A stretch of 64,000 nt of DNA from Paenibacillus taiwanensis DSM 18679 (GCF_000425125.1 NZ_KE384307.1:1-64000); one strand, 5' to 3'; positions 7,777-16,357 are shown, numbered from the stretch's first letter. The notes: generated by a model not told the origin, from the sequence alone. Translations and numbers: made by a program.

Positions 7777-8709
7777 ATGACAACGATGAATCCCGATAAA
7801 ATAACGAATTTGTTGCAGCTTGCAGAGAAGCATGGCTTAAAGTTGGATGCTCATACAATTAGCATAAATGAATCTGGAATGGATTTTATCGTCGGCTTTG
7901 CAAATGATGAATCCGGTAAAGCATGGGTATTAAGGGTGCCGCGCCGTGAAGATCCGTTGGAACGTGCTGGCTATGAAAAGGACGTACTTGCATTAGTGAG
8001 TCGCCATTTGCCAATTGCTGTGCCGCAATGGCATATTCATACAGATGAACTAATAGCTTATCCCAAATTGGAGGGGAATCCCGCAGGCACCATAGATCCG
8101 GAAGCGCGTCAATATGTGTGGCACATTAATCCAGAGGCGTTAAAGCCAGCATTTATCGTATCGCTAGCTCAGTCACTGGCAGCTTTGCACAGTATTGATT
8201 ATCAGGAGGCTGCTGCGCGAGGTATCCGGGTACTAAGCCCGCAAGAGGTGCGAACTTCGCTGATCATGCGAATGCAGGAGATCAAGCAGAAGATCGGCGT
8301 CTCGGATGAACTGTGGCAGCGCTGGCAGGCTTGGACCAGTGATGACTCCTATTGGCCGCAGCATTCAGCGCTTACCCATGGGGATATGCATGCAGGACAC
8401 ATATTGGTAGATGCTGAGGAGCGTGTAAGCGGGTTTATAGACTGGACGGAGGGACAAGTAGGTGATCCAGCAGCTGACTTCAAGCTGTGTCTGGCTACGT
8501 TTGGCGAGGATGTGCTTGAAGAATTGATCGAACAGTATGAAGCGGCAGGTGGTCGCGTCTGGCCGCGCATGCGCGATCACGTCGTGGAGATGTGGGCTGC
8601 ATACGCAGTGGATGTGGCGGCATTTGCTTTGCTGACTGGAGATGAGGCGACGCTGGATATGGCGCGTTCGTTGCTTGGTGTAAACGATCAAGAGCAGCCA
8701 GAGAGTTAA
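7777..8709 (+). CDS. mph: Macrolide 2'-phosphotransferase (Mph family)
   Basis: A 310-residue antibiotic kinase that phosphorylates the desosamine 2'-OH of macrolides using GTP or ATP. The APH-type signature is complete: HGDMHAGHIL (His201, Asp203) and IDWTEGQVGDPAADF (Asp222 for Mg). The N-terminal lobe carries the nucleotide-binding strand FANDESGKAWVLRVPRR. ATG 7777 with GAGGAG upstream is chosen; an in-frame extension to 7672 runs through the terminator hairpin and lacks a ribosome site. It is convergent with an ABC-F gene, so two ribosome-antibiotic defence genes lie together. Regulation by attenuation is likely from the leader structure. Confidence 0.88.
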   Translation: MTTMNPDKITNLLQLAEKHGLKLDAHTISINESGMDFIVGFANDESGKAWVLRVPRREDPLERAGYEKDVLALVSRHLPIAVPQWHIHTDELIAYPKLEGNPAGTIDPEARQYVWHINPEALKPAFIVSLAQSLAALHSIDYQEAAARGIRVLSPQEVRTSLIMRMQEIKQKIGVSDELWQRWQAWTSDDSYWPQHSALTHGDMHAGHILVDAEERVSGFIDWTEGQVGDPAADFKLCLATFGEDVLEELIEQYEAAGGRVWPRMRDHVVEMWAAYAVDVAAFALLTGDEATLDMARSLLGVNDQEQPES

Positions 8710-8736
8710 AGCCTCAGGAAAATGGTGCAAAATGAT

Positions 8737-8770
8737 AAAGGTCGAGCAGGCATACAGCCACTCGACCTTT
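8737..8770. terminator. Bidirectional terminator between mph and the ABC-F gene
   Basis: AAAGGTCGAG and CTCGACCTTT form a perfect ten-base stem with a 14-base loop, A- and T-rich on both sides, between the convergent stops. Confidence 0.8.
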
Positions 8771-8784
8771 ACGTTTGTTTATTG

Positions 8785-10800
8785 TTATTGTTCCTCTAAC
8801 GCGTGCATCCATTGCTCATACAACGGTTCTAACTTAGCCTGCACCATTTCTCGTTCATTGTGTAAAGCCGCGAGCTTACTCGCGTCCGAGGCGAGGGTGG
8901 GGCTTAGCATCGCTTCGTCCAACAGACGCAGCGACTGCTCCAAACAATGGATGTCCGCCTCTAATTGAGTCGGGTTCATCCCAAGGGAGCGCTTGCAGCC
9001 TCCAGACTTCGGATGCGGATAAGGAGGCTTGCTCATTTCACGCGTTTGAGCAGTTTCATTTGCAGCTTGAGCACGACTATTGTTTGCGCTATTTTTCCGT
9101 TGCTGGGAATAAAATTGCGGGTCGAGCATGCTGCCCGCTACACTGTGCTGCACAGAATTACTAGTGCCGTTGTTGTGCATAGCCAGTTCATGCTTAGCTT
9201 TGTAATCCTCGTAATTACCATGCACAGTGACCAACTTGCCTTGCTCGAGTGACCATATTTTCTTCGCTAACCGATTCATAAAGTAGCGGTCGTGTGATAC
9301 GGCGAGCAGAGTTCCCGGGAAATCTTCGAGTGCTTCTTCCAATGCTTCGCGCGAATCGATGTCCAGATGGTTGGTCGGCTCATCCAACACGAGCAGGTTT
9401 GGCTGCTGATGCATGAGCAGCGCAAAGCGGAGCCGACTCCATTCACCACCAGAGAGATTACTTATCTTCTTAAACACATCAGCGCCACAGAAGAGGAAGC
9501 GGGCAAGACGACCTCGCGCTTCACCTTCTTCTATACCTGCAGCATGGCGATAATAGGACAGCACAGTAGCGTTCTCCTCTTCGGGAGCACTTTCCTGTGC
9601 CAAGTATCCGATATCAACCCGAGAACCAAGCCGAATTTCACCTTCATCAGGCTGCTCCGCCCCCAAAATGCATTTGAGCAGTGTGCTTTTGCCTGATCCG
9701 TTATGTCCGATAAGAGCCACATGCTCACCATAACATAGCAGCTCACTGGCCTTTCTAAACAGCATTCGGTCTTGATAACCTTTGCTAACGCCGTCCAACG
9801 TTAAAACCTCCACCCCAGAGCGATCACGCTGCTGCAAATTCAGCTCGATGGACTTCCGCTCCACTACCGGTCTTTTGATCTTGGTCATCCGGTCAAGTGC
9901 TTTTTGCATGGAAGCGGCTCGACGATGAAATTTAAGTGCATTTGCACGGTTTCCCCATTCGGTTAGCTGCTTAATTGCCTCTTGCATTTGTTTGATTTTC
10001 TTTTTCTGTTCTTGGTAATCTGCAAATTGCTGAAGCAGCCGAGCTTCCTTTTCCTGCTGAAAACCAGAGTAATGGGTATGGTAGGTGACGGCTTCTCCAT
10101 CCTCAAGTTCAATTATTTTGGTGACGACTCGATCAAGAAAATACCGATCATGCGAAATCACGATAACGGTTCCCTCGTACGATTGGAGAAATTGCTCCAG
10201 CCAGTCAATGGCCATCATGTCGAGATGATTGGTCGGTTCGTCCAGCAGCAACAGGTCAGGTGATGCCAACAGCATTGCGGCCAGCCCAATCTTCGTTTTT
10301 TCCCCACCTGATAAAGATTGAAATGGACGTGTAAATTGGGATGCGGGTATACGTAAACCGCTTGTTACTTTGCCGATTCGAGCTTCGATTTCGTAGCCGC
10401 CAGCTCTTTCAAAGCGCTCTTGCAACTCGCCATATTGCTGTAGCCTTTGCTCTAACGTTTCACTTCCTTGACTGGGGTCAGCCATTAGCTGTTCCAGTTC
10501 ACGCATGTTTGCCATCCACTGCATAGGTTCATGGAAAGCTTGATTTAGCACATCACGAACAGTGTCGTGCGCACCACATTGAGGGACTTGCTCCAGGTAA
10601 CCAATTCTTGTCCCTTTCCGTATGGAGAGCTGTCCAGCGTCAGGTTTTTCGCTGCCGTTCAAGAGATGAAGCAGTGTAGTTTTGCCTGAGCCGTTGCGGC
10701 CGATCAGTCCTACGCGTTCGAACTCATTTATTTCACAGGTGACGTCCAGCAGAATGGACTGAGCGCCGAACCCTTTTTGGATTTGTTGGCATTGAATCAT
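8785..10800 (-). CDS. ABC-F family ATPase (VmlR/YdiF-like, probable ribosome protection or translation factor)
   Basis: Soluble twin-ATPase of about 671 residues without membrane domains. Each half has Walker A (GLIGRNGSGKTTLL near residue 33, ALIGHNGSGKSTLL near 360), a signature (LSGGEKTKIGLA, LSGGEWSRLRFA) and Walker B with LLLDEPTNHLD. The interdomain linker (about 240-320) is rich in Lys and Gln as in ABC-F proteins that reach into the ribosome. The C-terminus is a helical extension. The second of two ATGs is taken, with GGAAGGAAG upstream. Its long leader contains a well-translated small ORF and an intrinsic terminator, an arrangement typical of antibiotic-induced ABC-F resistance genes. 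A housekeeping translation role cannot be excluded. Confidence 0.85.
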   Translation of the reverse strand: MIQCQQIQKGFGAQSILLDVTCEINEFERVGLIGRNGSGKTTLLHLLNGSEKPDAGQLSIRKGTRIGYLEQVPQCGAHDTVRDVLNQAFHEPMQWMANMRELEQLMADPSQGSETLEQRLQQYGELQERFERAGGYEIEARIGKVTSGLRIPASQFTRPFQSLSGGEKTKIGLAAMLLASPDLLLLDEPTNHLDMMAIDWLEQFLQSYEGTVIVISHDRYFLDRVVTKIIELEDGEAVTYHTHYSGFQQEKEARLLQQFADYQEQKKKIKQMQEAIKQLTEWGNRANALKFHRRAASMQKALDRMTKIKRPVVERKSIELNLQQRDRSGVEVLTLDGVSKGYQDRMLFRKASELLCYGEHVALIGHNGSGKSTLLKCILGAEQPDEGEIRLGSRVDIGYLAQESAPEEENATVLSYYRHAAGIEEGEARGRLARFLFCGADVFKKISNLSGGEWSRLRFALLMHQQPNLLVLDEPTNHLDIDSREALEEALEDFPGTLLAVSHDRYFMNRLAKKIWSLEQGKLVTVHGNYEDYKAKHELAMHNNGTSNSVQHSVAGSMLDPQFYSQQRKNSANNSRAQAANETAQTREMSKPPYPHPKSGGCKRSLGMNPTQLEADIHCLEQSLRLLDEAMLSPTLASDASKLAALHNEREMVQAKLEPLYEQWMHALEEQ

Positions 10801-10854
10801 CATTTATATCTTCCTTCCTGATGACCCTAACTGCCGCTGCCTGCTTAAAAAGAT

Positions 10855-10892
10855 GACAAAAAAGGCCGCAAGGACATGTCCTCGCGGCCTTT
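10855..10892 (-). terminator. Intrinsic terminator in the ABC-F leader (putative attenuator)
   Basis: Read leftward: AAAGGCCGC, then AGGACATGTCCT (itself palindromic), then GCGGCCTTT, followed by six T. It lies about 55 bases before the ABC-F start and 20 bases after the stop of the upstream small ORF. Confidence 0.8.
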
Positions 10893-10911
10893 GGGCTGTT
10901 ACATTCGTCCG

Positions 10912-11070
10912 TTAAGGCAGTGACAGGATGGTCATGTTGCTATAATGTGATATTTGGTTCGAATTTCTAAAAATGGACAGACGTATCCCGTTCTTAGAGG
11001 AATCATGAAAAATTCCTAGCAATTGCGAACGAAGCTCACTCAATAGCGTAGACCATACATGTAATTGCAT
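10912..11070 (-). CDS. 52-codon upstream ORF, putative leader peptide of the ABC-F gene
   Basis: The ATG at 11070 has an unusually strong ribosome site (AGGAGGAGGTG). The peptide MQLHVWSTLLSELRSQLLG continues to a TAA at 10912, just before the terminator hairpin. A strong promoter lies upstream (TTGCTA, 17 bases, TAATAT). Promoter, small ORF, terminator and ABC-F gene are in series, so the peptide may act as a drug-sensing leader. It is longer than most known leaders, and an independent small protein is possible. Confidence 0.55.
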   Translation of the reverse strand: MQLHVWSTLLSELRSQLLGIFHDSSKNGIRLSIFRNSNQISHYSNMTILSLP

Positions 11071-11105
11071 CCTGTCACACCTCCTCCTAATAAATATATG
11101 GTTAC

Positions 11106-11134
11106 ATATTACCATAGACTGGATAACGTAGCAA
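11106..11134 (-). promoter_or_regulatory. Promoter of the leader/ABC-F unit
   Basis: On the minus strand TTGCTA (11134-11129) and TAATAT (11111-11106) are separated by exactly 17 bases, placing the transcript start just before the strong ribosome site of the small ORF. Confidence 0.65.
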
Positions 11135-11315
11135 GCACCTTGGGAGCCTATATGGGCTTCTGCGGAATCGTTGGACCGTTGGACGTACTAAATCGAATTG
11201 GTATGCATTCTAGGCACACAAAAAAATGCGCCACCGTAATCGCGCAAGTTGTCTTGTTTATCATCTGTCCATTGTAAGGTTAATTATATGAGCAATCTAA
11301 TGGTGCCAGAAAGAT

Positions 11316-11789
11316 TCAAGGTACTTCTTGTTCCAGCACATTCACATCCGTGGATTGAGGTTTGGTCCCGAGTGTAGAACTGTTTAACGCTTTAATGTTA
11401 AGTTGAAGATCGTGCATATAAGTCTGGATCGTTTGCATGAGTTTATCCTTGATTTCTTTCGTAATGTCTTGGACGTGATCTGACGTACAAAATACCGAGC
11501 AAGTTAGCGAACCGTTTACATAATGTTTTGATTCTTCCATAATCTGATTCATTTTTTCTTTGAAAATACGTTTAACGACTGGGCCTTCCTCTGACTTTAT
11601 TTCGTAGTAACGATTGGTTTCGATTAAGAGCTTCCACTCCGAAATGTCGAAATTTAACTTGTCCTTATGCAAGGACCCCGTAATTTTAACAATTTTCATA
11701 TCAGACTGACTCACTTTCTGAATACCCTCTTTACCCCATAATAATTTAATGGTATAAATATTTTCTTTCAAGCCTATAACCGTAAACAA
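11316..11789 (-). CDS. Hypothetical 157-residue protein
   Basis: Soluble, lysine- and glutamate-rich protein with mixed strands in the first half and long helices in the second (residues 75-140). Start is uncertain: the TTG at 11789 has no clear ribosome site and an internal ATG at residue 31 is no better. No family recognised; it could be a PilZ-like or coat-type protein but nothing specific supports this. Confidence 0.45.
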   Translation of the reverse strand: MFTVIGLKENIYTIKLLWGKEGIQKVSQSDMKIVKITGSLHKDKLNFDISEWKLLIETNRYYEIKSEEGPVVKRIFKEKMNQIMEESKHYVNGSLTCSVFCTSDHVQDITKEIKDKLMQTIQTYMHDLQLNIKALNSSTLGTKPQSTDVNVLEQEVP

Positions 11790-12130
11790 TTAGATAAAGA
11801 TTTTATCATAATTTATCGAGCTTACAATAGATAAAGATGAATTTCAGCAAATACAAGGGTTTTGTCACCATTTTGTAGCAGAATTTTTAGGTATATTTTA
11901 GAATGGGGATAAAATTGAACGAATATTCGTTCTTGCTTGGCGTAATAAGCTTTGCCTCGTGTTAATATTTAACTACGCTAACCAATACAAGTGCAGTATG
12001 ATTTAAAGGGTAAAAGCCACATGTTTGAGGCAAATAGAGCAAGTATAGCTGAAGGGTAGTATGTAGACATTTACAAGTTGTATTTCTGATCAGAAACTCA
12101 AATATTGAATAGGAAAGGCAGGAAAAAGAG
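11790..12130. other. AT-rich intergenic region with a 16-bp perfect palindrome
   Basis: The gap between the divergent hypothetical gene and the oxidoreductase holds GAACGAATATTCGTTC (11917-11932), an exact palindrome and likely an operator. Otherwise the stretch is AT-rich with several TATAAT-like words and no clear gene. Confidence 0.5.
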
Positions 12131-13132
12131 ATGACCGTACCTAAAATCAAAATGGCCATCGCGGGATTGGGACACATGGGACATTATATGATTCGTTTAG
12201 TTCAAAAGGAGGAATACAAGCAGCATATCACGTTAGTTGCGATTTGCGAGTCTAATGAGCAGTCGCGAAGAGATTGCGAGGCGCAGTATCCGGAGTTGGC
12301 ATACTTTGCTGATTACGAAGCCTTGCTGGCAGGCGTGGAGTTCGATTTGCTTTACGTTGCTGTACCACCCGCTTACCATCACGACGTCGTAATGGCTGCG
12401 CTGGAGAAGCGGATTCACGTCTTTTGTGAGAAGCCTCTTGCTAATAGCGTGGAAGAGGCAAAGCAAATGTTGGACAAGGCAAAGGAAGCAAACGTTGTGC
12501 ATGCTATTCACTTCTCGCTTCCTCATGAACCGACGATGCGTACACTGAAACGGAAGTTGGATAATGGTCAAATTGGCGCCATTCGTAAAATTGAGCTTGT
12601 GTGGCGATTTCCGAGCTGGCCGCGGAGCTGGCAGCACAATTCGTGGATTTCATCCCGAAAGCAAGGTGGATTTGTGCTGGAAGTAGGCGTGCATTGGATT
12701 CATGTTATTCAAAAATTATTCGGAAAAGTTACTCACGTGCAGAGCGAACTGGAGCTGTCAGAACAAGCGGATTGCTGTGAGATCGGTGTGGAAGCCAAGC
12801 TTCGATTGGCGGATGGGACACCAGTGTCCATCAATGGTATGTCAGGCTTTGCAGGTGAAGAACGGGTATCTATGATTATTCATGGAACAAACGGTACACT
12901 AGCTATTGAAAACTGGGCACAACTGCTGGAGGGAGAGATTGGACAACCGCTTCAAGTAGGTGAGATAGATGAAGGGACAGCACCTCACACGGTATTCCAT
13001 TATGTAATGCAGGCGATCAGAGATCATAAGTCCCCTTTATTTGACTTTCAGGACGGTTATGATGCTCAAGTCGTGCTGGAGGCATTACGCCATCCAACTA
13101 CTGCGGATTGGGTAGATATTCGAGAGGCTTAA
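12131..13132 (+). CDS. Gfo/Idh/MocA-family oxidoreductase
   Basis: NAD(P)-dependent sugar or inositol-type dehydrogenase of 333 residues, typical length. The Rossmann site is AIAGLGHMGHYM near residue 10; CEKPLANSVEEA near residue 98 contains the conserved EKP lysine; the C-terminal alpha/beta domain carries GVHWIHVIQKLFG near residue 190 with the catalytic His. The substrate cannot be told. It has no sugar-operon neighbours and precedes an iron-regulated pair with its own promoter region. Confidence 0.8.
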   Translation: MTVPKIKMAIAGLGHMGHYMIRLVQKEEYKQHITLVAICESNEQSRRDCEAQYPELAYFADYEALLAGVEFDLLYVAVPPAYHHDVVMAALEKRIHVFCEKPLANSVEEAKQMLDKAKEANVVHAIHFSLPHEPTMRTLKRKLDNGQIGAIRKIELVWRFPSWPRSWQHNSWISSRKQGGFVLEVGVHWIHVIQKLFGKVTHVQSELELSEQADCCEIGVEAKLRLADGTPVSINGMSGFAGEERVSMIIHGTNGTLAIENWAQLLEGEIGQPLQVGEIDEGTAPHTVFHYVMQAIRDHKSPLFDFQDGYDAQVVLEALRHPTTADWVDIREA

Positions 13133-13194
13133 TGCTAATGTTGGCGTGACAGCACATTGCTTGTCGGGGCTCCCTATTTTATAATAGGCTAATA

Positions 13195-13211
13195 TTGAGA
13201 ATTGTTCTCAA
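13195..13211 (+). promoter_or_regulatory. Fur-box-like palindrome before the AraC regulator
   Basis: TTGAGAA-TTG-TTCTCAA is a perfect 7-3-7 inverted repeat, similar to iron boxes containing GAGAAT/ATTCTC. It lies about 55 bases before the AraC start. Confidence 0.55.
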
Positions 13212-13264
13212 TTATGATATGTAAAATGAGAAAGTCCAATACGGCAGCAGAGGTAGACGTACAC

Positions 13265-14239
13265 ATGGAAAGTAAAGGCTATCAGGATATTTATACGCAA
13301 TATTGGCGAGGTTTCCAGTTGCAGCCCCAAGTCCCCCTTACCGACAGTTCCATGACACTTTGTAGTCCTGTAGGTACGGGCGCTATTCGACGTCTGTCCT
13401 CCAATCCTAGGCTGGAAATCGTACATTCAGATTACCATCTAACTGGATTGCAGGAGGTTTATGTCTCGTCTCCAGCGGCAATGGTGGAGTTAAGTATCTG
13501 TTTGCAAGGGGCAGGGCAGGTAAAGGTATCGGGAGCACGACACGACATTTGTGAAGCTACTTGTTATTTACACTTTATGAAGCAATTTGATGCCGTGTTT
13601 GAATACGATAATCAAGTACCTATGCGTTCATTGGCTATTGGCATTCCCCTTGTAGAGTTTAACCGGCTCATGGATGGAGGATCGGATGGGCGGTCCATAG
13701 ACTTCAATCGAGTGCTTGGGAAACGAGCTTTCCGCAGGTTCGAACTGCCGATGAACACATTCGCTGCCCATATCGTCCGTCAAATGCTTGAATGTCCATA
13801 TCAGGATGCTGTGCGCAAAATGTATATAGAAGGCAAAGCTTTGGAACTGCTAGCCAGCTACATGCATATCTTTTTATTCGACAGGGAAGAACCTGCTGCT
13901 GCAAAGCTAAGCAAGCGGGACATCGATAAGGTGAAAGATGCTGCTCAAGTGCTGCTCTGTCATATGGAGAGCCCACCATCGCTGCTCGAACTTGCACGAA
14001 TCGTCGGACTGAATGATTTCAAACTTAAACTAGGCTTCAAAGAGTGCTTTGGAACGTCCGCGTTTCGATACTTGCGTGATAAGCGGCTGGAGCACGCCAT
14101 GAGCTTACTAAGGAAAGGCGATGTCAATGTGACACAAGCGGCGGGTCTTGTAGGATACGCCAATTTGAGTCATTTTACCGCAATATTCCGCGGAAAGTTT
14201 GGGCTTAATCCTTCCGAGGTGATGCGTCAGCGCGGGTAG
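13265..14239 (+). CDS. AraC-family regulator, PchR/YbtA type (siderophore response)
   Basis: A 325-residue regulator starting at ATG 13265 behind AGAGGT; longer frames would overlap the palindrome. The C-terminal double helix-turn-helix (about residues 225-320) has LNDFKLKLGFKECFGTSAF and YLRDKRLEHAMSLL, the pattern of the PchR family, whose members bind a ferric siderophore and activate its uptake genes. The N-terminal half is the sensor. It is followed by a ferric-siderophore binding lipoprotein gene with its own iron box, supporting an iron role. Confidence 0.8.
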   Translation: MESKGYQDIYTQYWRGFQLQPQVPLTDSSMTLCSPVGTGAIRRLSSNPRLEIVHSDYHLTGLQEVYVSSPAAMVELSICLQGAGQVKVSGARHDICEATCYLHFMKQFDAVFEYDNQVPMRSLAIGIPLVEFNRLMDGGSDGRSIDFNRVLGKRAFRRFELPMNTFAAHIVRQMLECPYQDAVRKMYIEGKALELLASYMHIFLFDREEPAAAKLSKRDIDKVKDAAQVLLCHMESPPSLLELARIVGLNDFKLKLGFKECFGTSAFRYLRDKRLEHAMSLLRKGDVNVTQAAGLVGYANLSHFTAIFRGKFGLNPSEVMRQRG

Positions 14240-14410
14240 ACGGTTACTATAATCACTATTGTTTAACGCCACACATTTATGTGCTGGCGTTATTGCTGCG
14301 TCTAAAATCATAAAATGATAAAATACGCCAATTAATCCGTGTTGCAGTATTGTTATCCGTTCTCCGGTAGAAATAGCAGGTGAACAAGCGTAAGATGACA
14401 TTTGTGCAAA

Positions 14411-14425
14411 TGAGAATGATTATCA
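14411..14425 (+). promoter_or_regulatory. Fur box before the siderophore-binding lipoprotein gene
   Basis: TGAGAATGATTATCA closely matches the Bacillus Fur 7-1-7 motif (TGATAATNATTATCA, one mismatch). It overlaps the region just upstream of the ribosome site AGAGGAGG. Confidence 0.75.
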
Positions 14426-14440
14426 GAGGAGGGGTGCTGA

Positions 14441-15451
14441 ATGAAGTTTGGTAGAGCAGGGGTTGTATGGATAACGACAATTATACTGTCAGTTTCATTG
14501 CTAGGCTGCAGTGCAGCGTCGAAGTCAGCAAAGGAACAAAATGATAATCCAACGAGCGGTGTGGGTGTGGCAACATCTGAAGGAACGGGAGGGCAGGCCA
14601 GCCCTGCGACGCGTGTAATTCAGGATGCTAAAGGAGAGGTTGAAATTCCAGTTCATCCAAAGCGGATCGCTGACATTTCCGGCTCGACGGAAGAACTGCT
14701 CATTTTAGGTTACAAGCCTGTCCTGACGGGCAACACAGATATGGGCGATCCTAAGCAGGTGACACCTATTTTGCAGGAAAAGCTAGGTACAGATGTTCAG
14801 ATTGGCGGGTGGTTTCAGACGCCAGTAAATATCGAAGCGATCGTGGCAGCTGATCCAGATCTCATTTTGGCAGGGCCGACGCAAAGCGGAATGTACGAGG
14901 AGCTGCAAAAGATTGCTCCGACTATACGGGTGCCTTTCGGATTTAATGCCTTTCGTGAGCGTTTTGCATTTGTATCAAAGGCTTTGGATCAGGAGCAGGC
15001 GATGAGGGAGTGGCTCAAACAATATGATAACCGAGTGGAGCAGTTGCGAAGCCAGATTAAAAAGGTGACAAAGGAAGCGACGTTTGCGGTAATCGAGCCC
15101 ACTGCAAAAGAAATACGGATTTATTCCAGCACAGGAGTAGCAGAGTTATTATTTGAAGATTTATTGCTGCCTAAAGCGCCTGGCACACCGGATCCTGACG
15201 GCTGGGGTGGCAAAGTAACAAGCCTAGAAGGACTGTCTACGCTTAATCCAGATCATATTGTCCTCATGTCGGATCATGAGCATAACGTCTTGGAGGGCAG
15301 CAAGCTGTGGACGGGACTTCAGGCAGTCAAGAGTGGACATGTGTATAGACTGACAACACGGCAAAATTATAATGAGGCTTTTACGGCATTTGGCAAGCAG
15401 GCTGTATTGGAGCAGGTGGCTGAGCAAATATTACGTCAGGCGCTGCCCTAG
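14441..15451 (+). CDS. Iron-siderophore ABC transporter substrate-binding lipoprotein
   Basis: A 336-residue lipoprotein: a hydrophobic signal followed by the lipobox SLLGC with Cys23 as the lipidated residue, a low-complexity spacer (to about 55), then a type III periplasmic-binding fold with KRIADISGSTEELLILGYKP and DPDLILAGPT. Such proteins capture ferric siderophores outside the membrane for an ABC importer. A Fur box lies upstream and a PchR-type regulator precedes it. No permease or ATPase gene is adjacent, so it must work with a transporter encoded elsewhere. Confidence 0.87.
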   Translation: MKFGRAGVVWITTIILSVSLLGCSAASKSAKEQNDNPTSGVGVATSEGTGGQASPATRVIQDAKGEVEIPVHPKRIADISGSTEELLILGYKPVLTGNTDMGDPKQVTPILQEKLGTDVQIGGWFQTPVNIEAIVAADPDLILAGPTQSGMYEELQKIAPTIRVPFGFNAFRERFAFVSKALDQEQAMREWLKQYDNRVEQLRSQIKKVTKEATFAVIEPTAKEIRIYSSTGVAELLFEDLLLPKAPGTPDPDGWGGKVTSLEGLSTLNPDHIVLMSDHEHNVLEGSKLWTGLQAVKSGHVYRLTTRQNYNEAFTAFGKQAVLEQVAEQILRQALP

Positions 15452-15490
15452 CCTAGCTCGAATGGTAGTGGAGTTCTCATGAACCTTGTA

Positions 15491-15537
15491 CAGGGACTGT
15501 GCGGATACGCGTATGGATCGCGGTGCGTCAGTCCCTG
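15491..15537 (+). terminator. Long hairpin after the lipoprotein gene
   Basis: CAGGGACTG and CAGTCCCTG pair perfectly around a 29-base loop that contains further complementary GCG/CGC words. It is followed by AAAGTTTG rather than a T run, so termination is probable but not certain. Confidence 0.5.
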
Positions 15538-15598
15538 AAAGTTTGTGATTAGCGCCAATTCGTTGATGAATCAGGAAGGAAATGGGAAGTTATAGGCC

Positions 15599-16267
15599 TT
15601 ATTCCAAACTGGTTGGTTGTCCCCATTTGGTATCGTAAATCAACTTATCCAATTCTCTTCTTTTCTCCCAGTTATACGCCTCAAGTAGCGGCCGTTCTGG
15701 ATAATCATCTGTATAGCCGATTGAAATAAGCGCTGTAGGGTCAATGTGAAGCGGGATGTTTAAAATGCGACGAATGTCGGGTTTCTTGTAGAAGCTGACC
15801 CATCCCATCGCCAGCCCCTCAGCATACGCCGCCAGCCACATATTCTGAATAGCACAACTGACGGACATAATATCGGTCTCAGGTATCGAGTTGCGGCCAA
15901 GCACGTGATCGCCTCCACGCGAAGGATCACATGTGATGCATACCGTTACCGGAGCCTCCAAAATACCTTGAATTTTGATCTCCATAAATTTGGTGTCGCG
16001 ATCGGTGCCTTCATAGTGGATTGCCAAGGCACGGCGCTCACGGTCTACAACTTCAGCCAGCTTAGCTTTTGTTTCGTCATCTTTAATGACAATAAAGTTC
16101 CAAGGTTGCATAAAGCCTACAGAAGGTCCGTGATGGGCTGCTTCCAGCAGCTTCACCAACAATTCATCCGACACAGGCTGCTTTAAAAAAGTACGGATAT
16201 CTCTACGGTTGTATATGGCTTTGTAAACGCCTTCTTTTTCTTCGTCGGACAATCTATTCATCGTCAT
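15599..16267 (-). CDS. bluB: 5,6-dimethylbenzimidazole synthase (BluB)
   Basis: Flavin-destroying enzyme of the nitroreductase fold (222 residues) that converts reduced FMN with oxygen to the lower ligand of vitamin B12. Typical BluB blocks are present: YNRRDIRTFL near residue 19, AAHHGPSVGFMQPWNFIV near 45, DPSRGGDHVLGRNSIPETD near 115, and the final ERPLLEAYNWEKRREL. It is alone here, without other cobalamin genes or a B12 riboswitch. A perfect palindrome sits at its -10 region. Confidence 0.88.
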   Translation of the reverse strand: MTMNRLSDEEKEGVYKAIYNRRDIRTFLKQPVSDELLVKLLEAAHHGPSVGFMQPWNFIVIKDDETKAKLAEVVDRERRALAIHYEGTDRDTKFMEIKIQGILEAPVTVCITCDPSRGGDHVLGRNSIPETDIMSVSCAIQNMWLAAYAEGLAMGWVSFYKKPDIRRILNIPLHIDPTALISIGYTDDYPERPLLEAYNWEKRRELDKLIYDTKWGQPTSLE

Positions 16268-16332
16268 GTCTCATACACCTCTTCTTGTGAAATGTGTCAG
16301 TGCTTATGTGCAGATTCAATTAACATACTTTC

Positions 16333-16357
16333 ATTATACCGCACAAGTGACTTGTGC
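16333..16357 (-). promoter_or_regulatory. bluB promoter with 7-3-7 palindrome
   Basis: On the minus strand TATAAT (16338-16333) is directly preceded by GCACAAGTCACTTGTGC (16357-16341), a perfect inverted repeat of GCACAAG with a three-base centre, inside the promoter spacer. A repressor bound here would block bluB. Confidence 0.55.

Noticed and set aside
11917-11932. Calling the palindrome a LexA/SOS box
   Set aside because: The half-sites are similar, but the spacing differs from GAAC-N4-GTTC and no SOS gene adjoins.
13202-13264. Upstream TTG/ATG starts for the AraC regulator
   Set aside because: The TTG lies inside the Fur-like palindrome and neither has a good ribosome site; ATG 13265 has AGAGGT.
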